64,000 nt of DNA, taken from positions 40,539,220 to 40,603,219 of the forward strand of contig CM055102.1 in NCBI GenBank assembly GCA_029204225.1, written 5' to 3'. This DNA comes from Diphasiastrum complanatum (Eukaryota > Streptophyta > Lycopodiopsida > Lycopodiales > Lycopodiaceae). Below the pieces are notes generated by a model that worked only from the letters and a program-made list of their open reading frames with translations, made no database searches and had not been told where the DNA came from. The position numbers and the translations under genes are program-made. This document shows positions 1-11,464 of the stretch, piece by piece. Positions within the stretch are counted from its first letter, which is position 1; every line of letters begins with the position of its first letter.

Positions 1-2078
1 AGCCAATCTAAGCAAGCGAACCTTACTAATGAGGAAGAGTGTGAAGGTGTTGAGAGTGAAAGAGAGGATTTTTTAATGATGTCTAGCATTTCATCTTTTC
101 CTTTCAAGAATGAAAAAATCCGGTGGATAGATAGTGGGGCTAGTTCTCATATGTCTAGTTCTAGAAACTCTTTCACAAGTCTCATGCCATATCTAGGTGC
201 AAAAAGATCAATCTATACTGCTAATGATGTAGAGTGTAGAATTGAAGGAATAGTAGTATTCCACTGCATGCATCATCATCAAAATCCTTTTGTTTGCATG
301 ATGTACTTTATGTACCTAGACTAACCAAGAATCTCATTAGTGTAGGACAATTGTTTGGTAGTGGATTCAATGTCAAGTTTCATGTTGACAAATGTATAAT
401 CTCGAGAGAAAATGAAGTTATTGCTAGAGGATCTAGAATTGGAAAGTTGTACAAATCATATTCTAGGAAAAGTGCTAACATTTCAGATATTGCTTATGAG
501 ACCAAAGTTCTTTAGGAGGATATGTGGCATAAGAGAGTGGGACATCCCAATTTCAAATCCATGCAATCTATGGTCAAGGAAGGAAAAGTTGTTGGACTAC
601 CAAAGACACTGTCAAAGGAGCTTCAACCTTGTGAAGCTTGTGTTTTGGCAAAATCACACAAAAGACCTTTTTCAAGATCAAGTATTAAAACACAGTATCC
701 ATTTGAACTTGTGCACTCTGATGTTCATTTCTCTTCAACCAAAAGCAAAGGATGAGCAAATTGCTTTGTTTCTTTTGTAGATGATTATACAAGATATTCT
801 TGAATCTATATGCTATCTTCTAAAGCCATGGTTTATGATGTTTTTCTTACTTTCAAAGCTTATGTAGAAAAGCAGTTTACTTTCAAATTGAAAACTTTGA
901 GACGTGATAGTGGAGGTGAATATACCTCCAATAAGTTTAAGGACTTTTGTGAGAAAGAGGGAATACAAAGAGAATTTTCTTGTTCTTATACTCCTCAGTA
1001 AAATGGAGTTGCTGAGAGCAAAAATAGAACTTTGTGTGAATGTGCAAAAGCCATTAGGCTAGAAGCATCTATGCCTAAAGAGTTTTGGGGAGAAGCAGTT
1101 GCATGTGCAAATTATCTTTGTAATAGACTTCCTAATCTTGCAATAAAAGGAAGAACATCATTTGAGATGTTTTATAAGAAAAATCCTAAGGTAGATCATC
1201 TTAGGATCTTTGGTTGTGTATGCTTTGTGCATGTACTTTAGAGACTAGAAAGAAAGGTGATCCTAGTGTTGTTAAAGAAATTTTTGTTGGATATGCATCT
1301 TCTAAAAAAGCATATAAAGTGTATCTTTCCTCTACTGACAAGAATGTTGTAAGTAGAGATGTGATCTTTCATGAAGATCAGAAGTTTAACTTGGATGAAG
1401 CAAAAATCAAGGAGTCTCATGCAGATCTACAATCATCAATCTTGATGTTGTTCAAAAAGTGGTGATGCCAAGGCTTGAGGAGGAGCAACTTCAAGCACCT
1501 ACACCAAGGAGATCTACAAGAGAAAGATCTGAGCCAAAAAGGCTCACATATGATGAGGAAGGAAGGCAAGTGGAAGGTGAAACTTCTTATCATGCTTTCT
1601 TCATATCAGATGAAGAGCCTAAAGATTTCCAAAAAGCACTTCAATCCAAGAAGTGGGTTGAAGCAATGACCTTAGAGTTTGAGGCCTTGATGTCAAACAA
1701 CACATGTGAGCTTGTGGAGCCACCAAACAACATGCATGTCATAGGATGTAAGTGGGTTTTCAAGATCGAGTACAATAATGATGGATCCATCAACAAATAT
1801 AAATCAAGACTTTGTGCCAAAGGCTACTCTCAAATCAAAGGTCTTGACTATGAAGACACTTTTGCACTAGATGCAAAAATGGTAACAACTAGAATTTTCA
1901 TTTCTCTTGCATGTTATCACAATTGGAGGATGTTTCAGCTTGATGTTTCTGATGCCTTTCTCAATGGTTACCTTGAGGAGATTTACAAAGAAAAACCACC
2001 TGGATTTGTGAAAGAATGTGAAGAATCAAAAGTTTGTCTTTTGTTCAAAAGTCTTTATGGACTAAAACAAGCACCAAG
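1..2078 (+). pseudogene. Copia A pol, part 1: protease, integrase, start of RT
   Basis: Degenerate Copia polyprotein. In order: aspartic protease with WIDSGASSHM near 121-153; GAG pre-integrase zinc region LWHKRVGHPNF...CEAC near 522-650; integrase core with RRDSGGEY near 900-922 and NGVAES near 1004-1020; integrase C-terminal region to about 1420; then RT from CKWVFKIEYNN near 1747 to YGLKQAP near 2056-2076. Frameshifts occur near 250, 515 and 1240 and in-frame stops near 753 and 1000. One residue is missing in YLEE-IYKEKPPG compared with element B. Reading stops at 2078, where element B is inserted, and resumes at 8242. Confidence 0.9.
2074..2078. repeat. Target site duplication of Copia B, left copy (CCAAG)
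   Basis: The five bases CCAAG directly precede the 5' LTR of element B. The same five bases follow its 3' LTR at 8237-8241. This is the size expected for Ty1/Copia integrase. Removing the element and one copy restores the A reading frame across the RT region. Confidence 0.95.
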
Positions 2079-2760
2079 TGTTAAAAATTCACAATTCTAG
2101 CTTGACTAGTTTTGGTCATATGACTTGTAAATAGTTAGATGGTCATGATGTGGCTTGTCACACGTGCCAAATAGCATAGGATTCCATTCATAAGGATGTT
2201 CTCAAGTAGACCTAAGTGTTAGAACCTTTGTAATGAGTCCAAATTATGCTTAGATACAAGGGAGAAAAAATAGGAGCTATTTTTGGTAATTTTTGCATTG
2301 TTGAGGGATCTCCAAGATTCCAACCCTAACTTGGTAGGGATGAAAGATCCACCAAAATTATCATTAGGGATAGGTTTAGGGCTACTCATACCTGCCCAAA
2401 ACCGTGATGGATCATGTATATATAGGTGATGATATCTCACCAAAATCAATCAAGCAATTTCATGATTTTTCTCTCATAATGGTGCAATTGCTCTCTATGT
2501 TCATAATTGTTTGAGTACTTGTGATTACTAATGATTATAGGATTGAATGTAGGTCTGGTGTACAGTACTCAGACTGTGGGAGGCCGTACTTTCACACGTG
2601 TGAAGCCTTCTTCAAGGATTTGGGCCATTTAGTGAGGTTCAAGCATAGATTTTTGATGGATTTTGATGGTTCAACTTGTGCTAATCTTATGAAATCATAA
2701 TCTATTGTTTCCCTCATCATTTCAAGTGTTTTAGGATCCTTATTTGCTGTAATTTTTACA
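2079..2760 (+). repeat. 5' LTR of Copia B
   Basis: 682 bp, starts TGTTAAAAAT and ends TTTTTACA (TG...CA). It contains a TATA-like run TATATATA near 2417 that is the likely promoter. About 170 bp downstream is the 14-bp palindrome TTCACACGTGTGAA (2591-2604). The copy at 7555-8236 matches it except for one base. Confidence 0.95.
2591..2604. promoter_or_regulatory. CACACGTGTG palindrome in Copia B 5' LTR
   Basis: Perfect 14-bp palindrome TTCACACGTGTGAA with a CACGTG (G-box/E-box) core, about 174 bp downstream of the TATA-like run, so probably in transcribed R/U5. The same motif is at 8067-8080 in the 3' LTR. Similar palindromes occur in the LTRs of elements C, D, F and G. Its function is not known; a bHLH/bZIP/BZR site or a self-complementary RNA site are both possible. 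Confidence 0.6.
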
Positions 2761-2773
2761 TGGTATCAGAGCC
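2761..2773 (+). promoter_or_regulatory. Primer binding site of Copia B (tRNA-iMet)
   Basis: TGGTATCAGAGCC directly follows the CA end of the 5' LTR. This is the usual plant Copia primer site, complementary to the 3' end of initiator tRNA-Met. The stretch to 3571 is an 811-bp untranslated leader with no ORF that I can support. Confidence 0.93.
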
Positions 2774-3571
2774 TAAAGGCTGAAATGAGCTAAATCCTTG
2801 GTTTTCATTCAATTTGATCACAATTTTTGATCTAAATCTTGTGTAGATTGGATCTTAGCATCTAGTATTGATTCTAGAACTCAAAGTGAGTCAAATACAT
2901 TGGAGATTGGTGTTGTGTGACTTCATTTGCAGGTGTTTAGGTGTCTAAAACCAGAGGCAAAGTTGAATTCAATTCACATTACCAAGATAGCAAGTTTTGC
3001 TTGCTCCAAGCATTGATTTCTAAGCGAGTTTTGGAGGTGATTTCATAGAGAAGGCTTTCTAGCATTCAAGGAGAGGGAAGATCAGAGTTTTGGGGACTCT
3101 TCAAGGCTGTTCTAAGGTGTAGTAGACACCTCCTAAAGTGATTTAGGTTCAGTCCAACCATTGCTTGACTTATGCACCAAATTAGATCAATTTTTCATCA
3201 ATTTTGATCATTTTTTGCTTGTGATTGGATAGTAGATTGTGTTGCATCTTCATTAAGTTCCATTTAGATCTTTTACAAGTGATTTTGGAAGTATATTAGG
3301 TTGCTGAAATTCACTCTTGATCAGATCATTTGGAAGCTTTAATGTTCTTTATAGAAAGAGGGGCAATTCTACTAGTATTGTCTACTTCAATCAAGCAAGT
3401 GCATTGTTTCTAGTATTCTATGATTTGATTTTGTTAGAGATCATTCTTAGATCTTTATAGGAAGTCTATTACTGATATTTTCAGGTCCCTAAGAAGTGGG
3501 ATAAGGTAGACCTTCAATCAAATCAATAGAAGTAACCTTCATTTGTGTCAAGTCCTTGATTAGGAGACTAG

Positions 3572-6500
3572 ATGGCATCTATAAATGCATATCTTTTGGA
3601 TACTAATGAAAGGCTCAACAAAACTAACTATTCCATATGGAAAGTTAGAATGGAATCTATCATGATCATGCAAGATCTGATGGAAATTGTAAATGGTAAG
3701 GAGGGTGAACCTATTCATCCTCAAGAAAAAGCCAAATACATCAAGAGGTGCAATGTTGCACTACATTGCATAAAAATGAATGTTGCAAATGAACTCTTAA
3801 GAGAGGTAGGAGATTGCACTTCAGCTCAAGATGCTTGGGAGACTTTGCAAAAGGTCTATGAATCCAAGAACCAAACTAGAATGTTAGCTTTGAAGAATCA
3901 AATCTATAGAAGCTATCAAAAGAAAGGAGAGAGTGCACATACTTTTGTCCTAAGAGTAAAGGAATTGAACAAAGAGCTAGCCTTTATAGGTGACCCTATC
4001 AAGGATGAAGAGCTTGTTCAACTCATATTGAATGGACTAAGCTTTGAATTTGACAATTTGGTTCAGGGATATGCAATTATGGGTAAGCTACCCATACTTG
4101 AAGAACTCCAAGGCACACTCATGGCCAAGGAATCAAGAAGGAGCCAAATGCAAGAGAGGATGGATAGGCTTTCCATCCAAGGTGAAGATGACCAATCTCT
4201 CTTCACCAAAGGCAAAGGCAAGTCCAAAGGCAAAGGATCAACATTCAAGAAGTCTACAAAGCTTGAGGATCAAGAAGGACCCCCAAAGGCATCTCCGTCA
4301 ACCACCAAAGTCAAGAAGGACAAATCAAAGGTGAAGTGCTACTATTGTAGCAAGATGGGGCATTATGCCTCGGAATGCTTCAAGAGGAAGCAAGATCAAA
4401 GCCAAGCCAACATGAGCAAAGAGGAGGAGGAGGAGAGTTCACATGAGGACTCTCTCATGATGTCCATATTTTCTTCAACAAGCTTCAAAGGAGAAGATCC
4501 TTGGTGGATTGACTCGGGTGCTAGTTCACACATGACTAGTAAAAGGGAGTTTTTCTCTTCTCTCTTATCTTATGATGGACCTATAAAGTCTATCTATACA
4601 GCAAATGATGAAGCTTGTAAGATTGAAGGAGTTGGTAGCATTCCCCTTTGCTTAGGATCTTCCAAAAAGATCAACATAGAAGGTGTTTTGTACATTCCTA
4701 CAATAACAAAGAATCTACTAAGTGTTGGCCAAATGGTAGACAATGGTTTCAATGTTGACTTTGCTTCAAATGAATGTTTCATCAAGAAGAAGGGTAATAT
4801 AGTGGCTAAGGGCACTAGACTTGGCAAACTATATAAGCTGGATGCATTTGTGGATACTAATGTTGTCATGTTGGCCGAGAAGAGCAAGATATCTACCTTT
4901 ACTTTATGGCACAAAAGACTTGGACATGTCAACTCGGGTTCCATGGAGGCTATGATCAAGGAGGAGTATGCTTTAGGCCTACCAAGGTCTATTGGGAAGG
5001 AAGACAAGGTTTGTGAAGCTTGTGCCTTATCCAAGGCACATAAGAAGGTGTTTCCTAACTCCATCACAAAGTCATCTCATCCTCTTGAACTCATACACTC
5101 GGATGTGCACATTGCTAGCACCAAATCTAATGGAGGTTCATCCATGTTTTTAACCTTCATTGATGACTACTCAAGATATTGTTGGGTGTTCTTACTTTCC
5201 TTCAAGTCTCAAGTATTTGATACTTTTGTAAAGTTCAAGTTGTTTGTGGAAAAGCATCATAATCATAGCATCAAGATTCTTAGAAGTGACAATGGTGGAG
5301 AATTCATCTCCAATGAGTTCAAGGCCTTTTGTGAGGAGGAAGGGATCAAGAAAGAGACTTCTTGTCCTTACACTCATCAACAAAATGGAGTTGCTGAAAG
5401 AAGGAATAGAACATTATGTGAATGTTCTAAGGCTTTAAGATTAGATGCTTGTTTGCCCAAATCCTTTTGGGGTGAGTCTCTTGTATGTGCAAACTACTTG
5501 ATGAATAGGGTGTCTTGCAAAGCAATTGAAGGCAAAACTCCTTATGAGATGTTGTATGGAAAGAAACCCAATCTTAATCACTTGAAAGTTTTTGGGTGTA
5601 TATGTTATGTGCATGTGCCATTGGAAACAAGAACCAAGGAGGATCCATCTTCCACAAGAGGGATCATGCTTGGATATGCAAGCTCAAGCAAGGGCTACAA
5701 AGTCTATCTCCCATCCTTGAACAAATTTGTTGTTTCAAGGGATGTCATCTTTGATGAACATCATATGCATATGCTTGAAGAAGGCTCAAGTGCTCCAACA
5801 ATCAAGAAGAAGATGGTCGAGGAGCAAGATCTTGGTTTTGAGGAGGAGCTCATGGAGGAGCAAGCACCAAACCCACCTATCACACCAAGGAGATCTTCAA
5901 GGGCAAAAGTGGAGCCATCAAGGCTCACATATCAAGGCAAAGGACAGCAAGTTGAGGGTATCTCATCCACTTCTTATGCTTTATCTAGTTTTGAAGAACC
6001 TTCTAATGTTGAAGATGCATTGAACTCCAAAGAATGGTATAAAGCTATGTTGGATGAGTATGATGCCTTGATTGAGAATGAAACTTGGTTGCTTGTTGAG
6101 AGACCTCAAATGAATGTAATAGGATGCAAGTGGGTCTTCAAGCTTCAGTTGAATGCAAATGGGAGTGTTAACAAACATAACGCAAGATTAGTTGCAAAAG
6201 GTTATGCTCAAGAGAGAGGGATAGACTATGAGGAAACTTTTGCACCCGTGGCCAAGATGGTCACAATAAGACTAATCATTGCACTTGCATCACATTTTGG
6301 ATGGATTCTATGTCAAATGGATGTCTCTAATGCTTTCTTGAATGGTTTTTTGGAAGAGGATATCTATATGGAGCAGCCACAAGGGTTCATCAAGCATGGA
6401 ATGGAGAACAAAGTATGCCATCTCCAAAGAAGCATCTATGGCTTGAAGCAAGCCTCGAGATCTTGGAATTCAAGACTACATTGCTATCTTATTTCACTTT

Positions 6501-7540
6501 CTTTTGTTCAAAGTGAATATGATCCCACTCTTTAAATTAAGATTGATGATGTTGGTATTGTACTTTTACTCATTTATGTAGATGACATCATCATTAGTGG
6601 AAATAGTGTTGATGGTATTGAAAAAATCAAGATAGATCTATCCTTAGAGTTCAAGATGGTAGATCTAGGGTGTCTTCACTTCATCTTAGGCATAGAAGTA
6701 CTTAGAGGGTCTGATTTTATCTTTATAAGTCAAGTAAACTATGCTCAAAGTCTTTTGAAGAAGTTTAAGATGGAAGTATGCAAAAGTGTTGACACACCAA
6801 TGGAGCAAGATGTAAAAGTGCCAAATGAAGATGATGAAAGATCCTTCATGGACATCACTTTGTTTAGGCAACTTATAGGTTCCTTAATGTGGATCACTAT
6901 AACTAGACCAGATCTTAGCTTTAGTGTATGTAGGTTGAGCCAATCCATGCAAAAGCCATTGAATATCCATTGGAAAAAGGCTAAGAGGATTCTAAGATAC
7001 ATCTCGGGTACATTGGATTTTGGGATTCTATATAGAGGAGATGTGATTAACCTTCATGCATTTAGTGATTCAGATTTTGCAGGGGCCAAGAGGGATAGGA
7101 AATCAACAAGTGCCTATTCAACTTTCATAGGAGAAGGTGTGGTTTCATGGCTTTCAAAAAAGCAAGAAACTATATCTCTATCTTCAACCGAGGCCGAGTA
7201 CAAAGCTTTGACAACCACTACAAAGGAGGTACTTTGGATCAAGAGATTATTGGTGGAACTAAAGATCATGGATTCAGAGGAGGCACCAATCATCTACAAT
7301 GACAATATATCAGCCCAACACCTTGCATCTAACCCAATTTTCCATGCAAGATCTAAGCACATTGAGATATGCCATCACTTTGTGAGAGAAATGGTGCAAG
7401 CCAAGGAGATTGCTTTGGAGCATGTTCCAAGCAATAAATGTGTAGCTGATCTACTTACTAAACCACTTCAAAAGACACCTTTTATGAAGTTCAGATCATC
7501 ACTTGGAGTGATTAGTAAAGCAATGATTGAACCAAGCTAG
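3572..7540 (+). pseudogene. Copia B gag-pol polyprotein, one internal stop
   Basis: Single frame of about 1322 codons encoding Gag, protease, integrase, RT and RNase H. Gag starts MASINAYLL; this ATG gives the usual Copia start, with WKVRMES near residue 24. The CCHC zinc knuckle CYYCSKMGHYASEC is at residues 256-269 and the protease DSG at 314-316. The integrase zinc region LWHKRLGH...CEAC follows, then a catalytic triad D511, D573, E609 with DD35E spacing. RT includes KWVFKLQ and YGLKQAS; YVDD is at 6575-6586. RNase H (SDSDFAG, SSTEAEY) follows and the frame ends at 7540. A TAA at 6533-6535, 14 codons before YVDD, interrupts the frame; reading is in phase on both sides. A point nonsense mutation is the simplest cause. 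Confidence 0.93.
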
Positions 7541-7543
7541 ATA

Positions 7544-7554
7544 GTGAGGAGGAG
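7544..7554 (+). promoter_or_regulatory. Polypurine tract of Copia B
   Basis: GTGAGGAGGAG lies between the gag-pol stop and the 3' LTR and ends exactly at its TG. This is the expected primer for plus-strand DNA synthesis. Confidence 0.85.
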
Positions 7555-8236
7555 TGTTAAAAATTCACAATTCTAGCTTGACTAGTTTTGGTCATATGAC
7601 TTGTAAATAGTTAGATGGTCATGATGTGGCTTGTCACACGTGCCAAATAGCATAGGATTCCATTCATAAGGATGTTCTCAAGTAGACCTAAGTGTTAGAA
7701 CCTTTGGAATGAGTCCAAATTATGCTTAGATACAAGGGAGAAAAAATAGGAGCTATTTTTGGTAATTTTTGCATTGTTGAGGGATCTCCAAGATTCCAAC
7801 CCTAACTTGGTAGGGATGAAAGATCCACCAAAATTATCATTAGGGATAGGTTTAGGGCTACTCATACCTGCCCAAAACCGTGATGGATCATGTATATATA
7901 GGTGATGATATCTCACCAAAATCAATCAAGCAATTTCATGATTTTTCTCTCATAATGGTGCAATTGCTCTCTATGTTCATAATTGTTTGAGTACTTGTGA
8001 TTACTAATGATTATAGGATTGAATGTAGGTCTGGTGTACAGTACTCAGACTGTGGGAGGCCGTACTTTCACACGTGTGAAGCCTTCTTCAAGGATTTGGG
8101 CCATTTAGTGAGGTTCAAGCATAGATTTTTGATGGATTTTGATGGTTCAACTTGTGCTAATCTTATGAAATCATAATCTATTGTTTCCCTCATCATTTCA
8201 AGTGTTTTAGGATCCTTATTTGCTGTAATTTTTACA
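7555..8236 (+). repeat. 3' LTR of Copia B
   Basis: 682 bp, starts TGTTAAAAAT and ends TTTTTACA. It is identical in length to the 5' LTR, with one substitution seen by eye near 7705. The palindrome TTCACACGTGTGAA is kept at 8067-8080. Confidence 0.95.
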
Positions 8237-8241
8237 CCAAG
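8237..8241. repeat. Target site duplication of Copia B, right copy (CCAAG)
   Basis: Matches 2074-2078 exactly. After it the RT frame of element A resumes with residues corresponding to RSRYARLNSFLISLGF. Confidence 0.95.
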
Positions 8242-8698
8242 GTCTCGGTATGCAAGGCTTAACTCCTTTCTCATATCACTCGGATTTTATCTTAGTGAAT
8301 ATGACCATTCTTTGTATATTAAGTTTGTAAATAACTTTGTAATTATTTTTCTCATCTATGTAGATTATATCATTCTTAGTGAAAATAATGATAAGCTAGT
8401 AGAAGAAACTAAGCATGCACTTGGTAGTGAATTTAAGATGCAAGATTTAGAAGTTTCTCACTATATTTTAGGCCTTCAAATTGACTTTTGGAAAGATCGT
8501 GCTTTCATAAGTCAAAGTAGATATGCACTTTCCATGCTTAAGAAATTCCAAATGGAAAATTGTAAAGGCATAGATACACCAATGGAGCACATTGTAAAAG
8601 TTCCTATAAAAGATGATGAAAGATCATTTGAGGACAACACTCTTTATAGGAGATTTATTGGCTCACTTATATGGTTAACTGTGATAAGGCCTGATCTA
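8242..8698 (+). pseudogene. Copia A pol, part 2: RT palm to connection
   Basis: Continuation of element A. It reads RSRYARLNSF, then the RT active-site region IYVDYIILS near 8355-8385, then MQDLEVSHYILGL, then TPMEHIVKVP and IGSLIWLTVIRPDL near 8695. The catalytic YVDD is changed to YVDY, which removes the second Asp. The frame is open here but stops at 8698, where element C joins. RNase H resumes at 14062. Confidence 0.9.
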
Positions 8699-8701
8699 CC
8701 A

Positions 8702-9534
8702 TGTGCAAAAAGTACAAAAAGGACCAAGAGTGGATCCTAATCTGATCCTCAAGAGGGATTGGTTGTCAGATTACTTGATCTATCAATCTACTTCAGATTA
8801 AGATCAATCTAGATCAATTCTAGACACAAAATCCTAACAAGAACAATCATTAATTGAAGGCAAGTGTACTTTATGGTTTCACACGTGTGAAACATTGTCT
8901 GAGTATGGACTCCAACTTGAAAATCAAGTACACATTGATAGAACCTCAAAACAATCAAAACAAATGTAGACAAATGTAGAGAATCACTCAAAATTGCTTC
9001 CAAAACCAAGATTGGTGTCTCACATTGATTATGGCCAAATGTGGCTCTATATATACAATAAGTGGGAGCTTGTGATACTGATCATCCCTATGATCCCACA
9101 TGTGTGAAGGTGCTTTGTCATATGATGATTCATCATGCAAAACTGACACATGGACAAAACCTTCTATTTTGAGCACTTTTGGTCCATTTTCCTTCTATAT
9201 GGAGATCTACTTGAAAATCTTCTAGAAGTCAAAATTCGCCTACTTCAGCTTATTCCACACATGTGAGCTGTCCTCTACACATGTGATATGACACCTAACC
9301 AAAGGATGTGGCTCATGCAATCAATAGGTTGATGCCATGTGTCATATGTCTAGAAAACTAGTTTTTGGCCTTTTTAGCCACTAGAACTTGAATTAAATCA
9401 TATGTACAACCTATATGATCATGGTACATGACAAGTAAACTACTTTAACACGTGGGTACAGGCTCCACACATGTGTAATCATCCTATATACATGGTTTTT
9501 GGCCTCTACCAAGCTTATTTTTGCATTTTTCACA
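8702..9534 (-). repeat. 3' LTR of element C
   Basis: 833 bp. On the - strand it begins TGTGAAAAATG and ends TTTTTGCACA. It has the 16-bp palindrome TTTCACACGTGTGAAA at 8877-8892 and several related ACACATGTG motifs (near 9097, 9258, 9279, 9467). A TATATATA run is at 9048-9055, about 160 bp upstream of the palindrome in the direction of transcription. Confidence 0.92.
8877..8892. promoter_or_regulatory. 16-bp CACGTG palindrome in element C 3' LTR
   Basis: TTTCACACGTGTGAAA, perfectly self-complementary. In the other LTR the same place (near 13404-13417) reads TTTCACATGTGTGA, a CpG to TpG change typical of methylated DNA. The position relative to the TATA run is like that in elements B, D and G. 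Confidence 0.6.
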
Positions 9535-9546
9535 CTCCTCCTCAAA
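9535..9546 (-). promoter_or_regulatory. Polypurine tract of element C
   Basis: CTCCTCCTCAAA on the + strand, that is TTTGAGGAGGAG on the - strand, directly before the TG of the 3' LTR. Confidence 0.8.
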
Positions 9547-9674
9547 AATCTAGCTTGGTAGATTTAGCTTGATGGAAAACATGATGATCTTGAACTTGAC
9601 TCCATGGGCTGAATTGGTCTTTGCTGGTTCAAAAGATGTGAAGATCAGCCAATGAGCTTGATGTTGATCTGAAA

Positions 9675-11411
9675 TCACCATATCCATGATAGTGCTTCTT
9701 TGATGTTGACATCTTTGATGAACTTGAGAGCTTTGCACCATCCTAGCATCTTCGAAATTAATTCCTTCCAAATTTCATGTAGATGCTTGACTTTGAGTCT
9801 TGCTCCTTCTTCATGTGCATGCTCCTCCATGAGAAAATAAAGATTTCTTCTTGACTTATTAGGATCACAAAGACCTAACATCATGTTACCATGATCTAGA
9901 GAATTAGACTCATCCAAATTGGCAAGACTATGCATGCTATAATAACAAAGTGTTTGCATCATATCTTCATACTTGTTTACCATGCTAATCTTAGATCCAA
10001 TGAGGCTAAATACTTCATTATGGAGATAAGTGTCTTTAGAAGATGATTCACTTACTCTCATAAAGAGTTTACAATTTGCCTCAATACAAATTTTCAAACT
10101 ATGAGTGAACAAATCACTTTTGCTGTTGCATGACTCAAGAGCATACATTTGATGAAATAACCATTTGCTTTCTAGTTGATTCAAAATCAATTTCAACCTT
10201 TTAAGAACATCATCTATGTTCTCAAGAGAGACTTCATACTCAACTAGTATGGCTTTACTCCAATTTTGAGATGCAATGATCTCACTAAAGCAAATTGATT
10301 TATCAAATGACATAAGAGAAGTAAGTATGAGATGTATACCACATAAGATATGCTCCTCTTTCCCTTGAAATGTGAGCCACATGGACTCAACCATATTTCT
10401 TGAGTTTCTTCTTGGAATCACAATTTGAGAAGGTCTCTCCTCCTCAATCCTTGGCACACTTGAACCTTGAGAAGGATTCTCCTCCTCAATCCTTGGCACA
10501 TTTGAACCTTGAGATGACTCCTTAAGATCCTCTTCATGGTGCGTTTTTTTTATGGAAATTCGAGACCTCCATGTCTCATAATGATCACAACAACTATGAC
10601 CACACAATATGCACTTCCTATGATTATTAAAATTACTTATGCTAGAAACATAAGTCCAAAAATCACCACATTTTGGCATGATTTTTCCAATATTGAAATC
10701 AAAAGATATTTCCATCTCAATAAGGCTAACTATTTGCTTATGGATATAAGTGTCCACTTTGGATGCTTCACTTCTTCTCATAAGAAGTTTACAACTTGCT
10801 TTTAAGATTAAAAACTTACAATTTTCATCTTTATGAATGAACACATCATTCATGATCTTATTGAAACCAAAATATCCTACATTATGAAGATATTTCCATT
10901 TCCTTGACTTCATAACTAATGTAAGCTTACAAGGAAAACATATTTTGCTATCTTTTAAGGCATCACACTCAACTAGTATTGTCTTAATCCACCTTTGAGA
11001 TACAAAAATCTCTTCAAAGCAAAATGGTTCTTCATAAGTTGACATGATAGCATAAATGAAACTATTTTCATTTTGTGATTGTTGTTTCTTATTCTTGATT
11101 GATTTCTCTTGGATCAAAACAATAAGTTTGAACTTATCTAAAGTTCCAAGCAAAATACTTTCCAAGGACATAAAATAAATCCAAGTTACTTTCATGAAAG
11201 TGACATCTATCTTTGCATCTTGAACTAAACAATGCACTTCCAAATGAAAAATTTCAAAATATTTGACATGTGTTGTGATGGACTCTTGAAGACAAATCTT
11301 GCAAGTCCTTGTGAGACTCCAAGCCTCGTTCACCTTTCCACAAAGGAAACACCTTTCCTTGGACTTGTCCTTCTTGTATTTGCATTTTGAACTTGAAGCT
11401 CCATCCTTCAC
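9675..11411 (-). CDS. Private 578-aa ORF of element C with duplicated domain
   Basis: Open for 578 codons although pol has decayed in most neighbouring elements. Residues 1-40 hold a lysine-rich tail of Gag and CFLCGKVNEA...CKIC, a CxxC pair without a CCHC histidine. Two related stretches follow, about 127-237 and 370-476. Each starts with a relic of the Copia segment just before RT (VSQRWIKTILVECDAL and ASQNWSKAILVEYEVS). Each then carries similar blocks, CKLLMRRSEASKVDTYIHK and CKLFMRVSESSSKDTYLHN. Between them are CILCGHSCCDH (267-277), a 14-residue tandem repeat (SQGS.VPRIEEE.P, about 300-327) and PRRNSRN, another Copia pol relic. No known catalytic motif is seen. Function unknown; the start may lie further upstream. 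It could be a Gag-like or nucleic-acid-binding protein. Whether it is translated cannot be told. Confidence 0.6.
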   Translation of the reverse strand: MKDGASSSKCKYKKDKSKERCFLCGKVNEAWSLTRTCKICLQESITTHVKYFEIFHLEVHCLVQDAKIDVTFMKVTWIYFMSLESILLGTLDKFKLIVLIQEKSIKNKKQQSQNENSFIYAIMSTYEEPFCFEEIFVSQRWIKTILVECDALKDSKICFPCKLTLVMKSRKWKYLHNVGYFGFNKIMNDVFIHKDENCKFLILKASCKLLMRRSEASKVDTYIHKQIVSLIEMEISFDFNIGKIMPKCGDFWTYVSSISNFNNHRKCILCGHSCCDHYETWRSRISIKKTHHEEDLKESSQGSNVPRIEEENPSQGSSVPRIEEERPSQIVIPRRNSRNMVESMWLTFQGKEEHILCGIHLILTSLMSFDKSICFSEIIASQNWSKAILVEYEVSLENIDDVLKRLKLILNQLESKWLFHQMYALESCNSKSDLFTHSLKICIEANCKLFMRVSESSSKDTYLHNEVFSLIGSKISMVNKYEDMMQTLCYYSMHSLANLDESNSLDHGNMMLGLCDPNKSRRNLYFLMEEHAHEEGARLKVKHLHEIWKELISKMLGWCKALKFIKDVNIKEALSWIW

Positions 11412-11464
11412 CTCAGCCCCCTTGCTTTGGTTCTCCTTGGATGGACTGGTCTTCTTTTTGTAGC

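Larger units (their letters stand above)
2079..8236 (+). mobile_element. Copia element B, complete and young
   Basis: A full-length Ty1/Copia retrotransposon of 6158 bp with paired 682-bp LTRs, PBS, leader, single gag-pol frame, polypurine tract and 5-bp target duplication. By eye the LTRs differ at one position (T at about 2229, G at about 7705), which implies a recent insertion. It sits inside the RT gene of element A, so it is younger than A. Its gag-pol frame carries one in-frame stop, so this copy probably cannot move by itself. Confidence 0.95.

Noticed and set aside
2219-2449. A 76-aa frame on the - strand, repeated at 7695-7925
   Set aside because: It lies inside both LTRs of element B and is repeated only because the LTRs are.
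8697-8701. TACCA as a target duplication of element C
   Set aside because: The right flank reads AGCTT. TACCA matches the end of the PBS complement, not the other flank.
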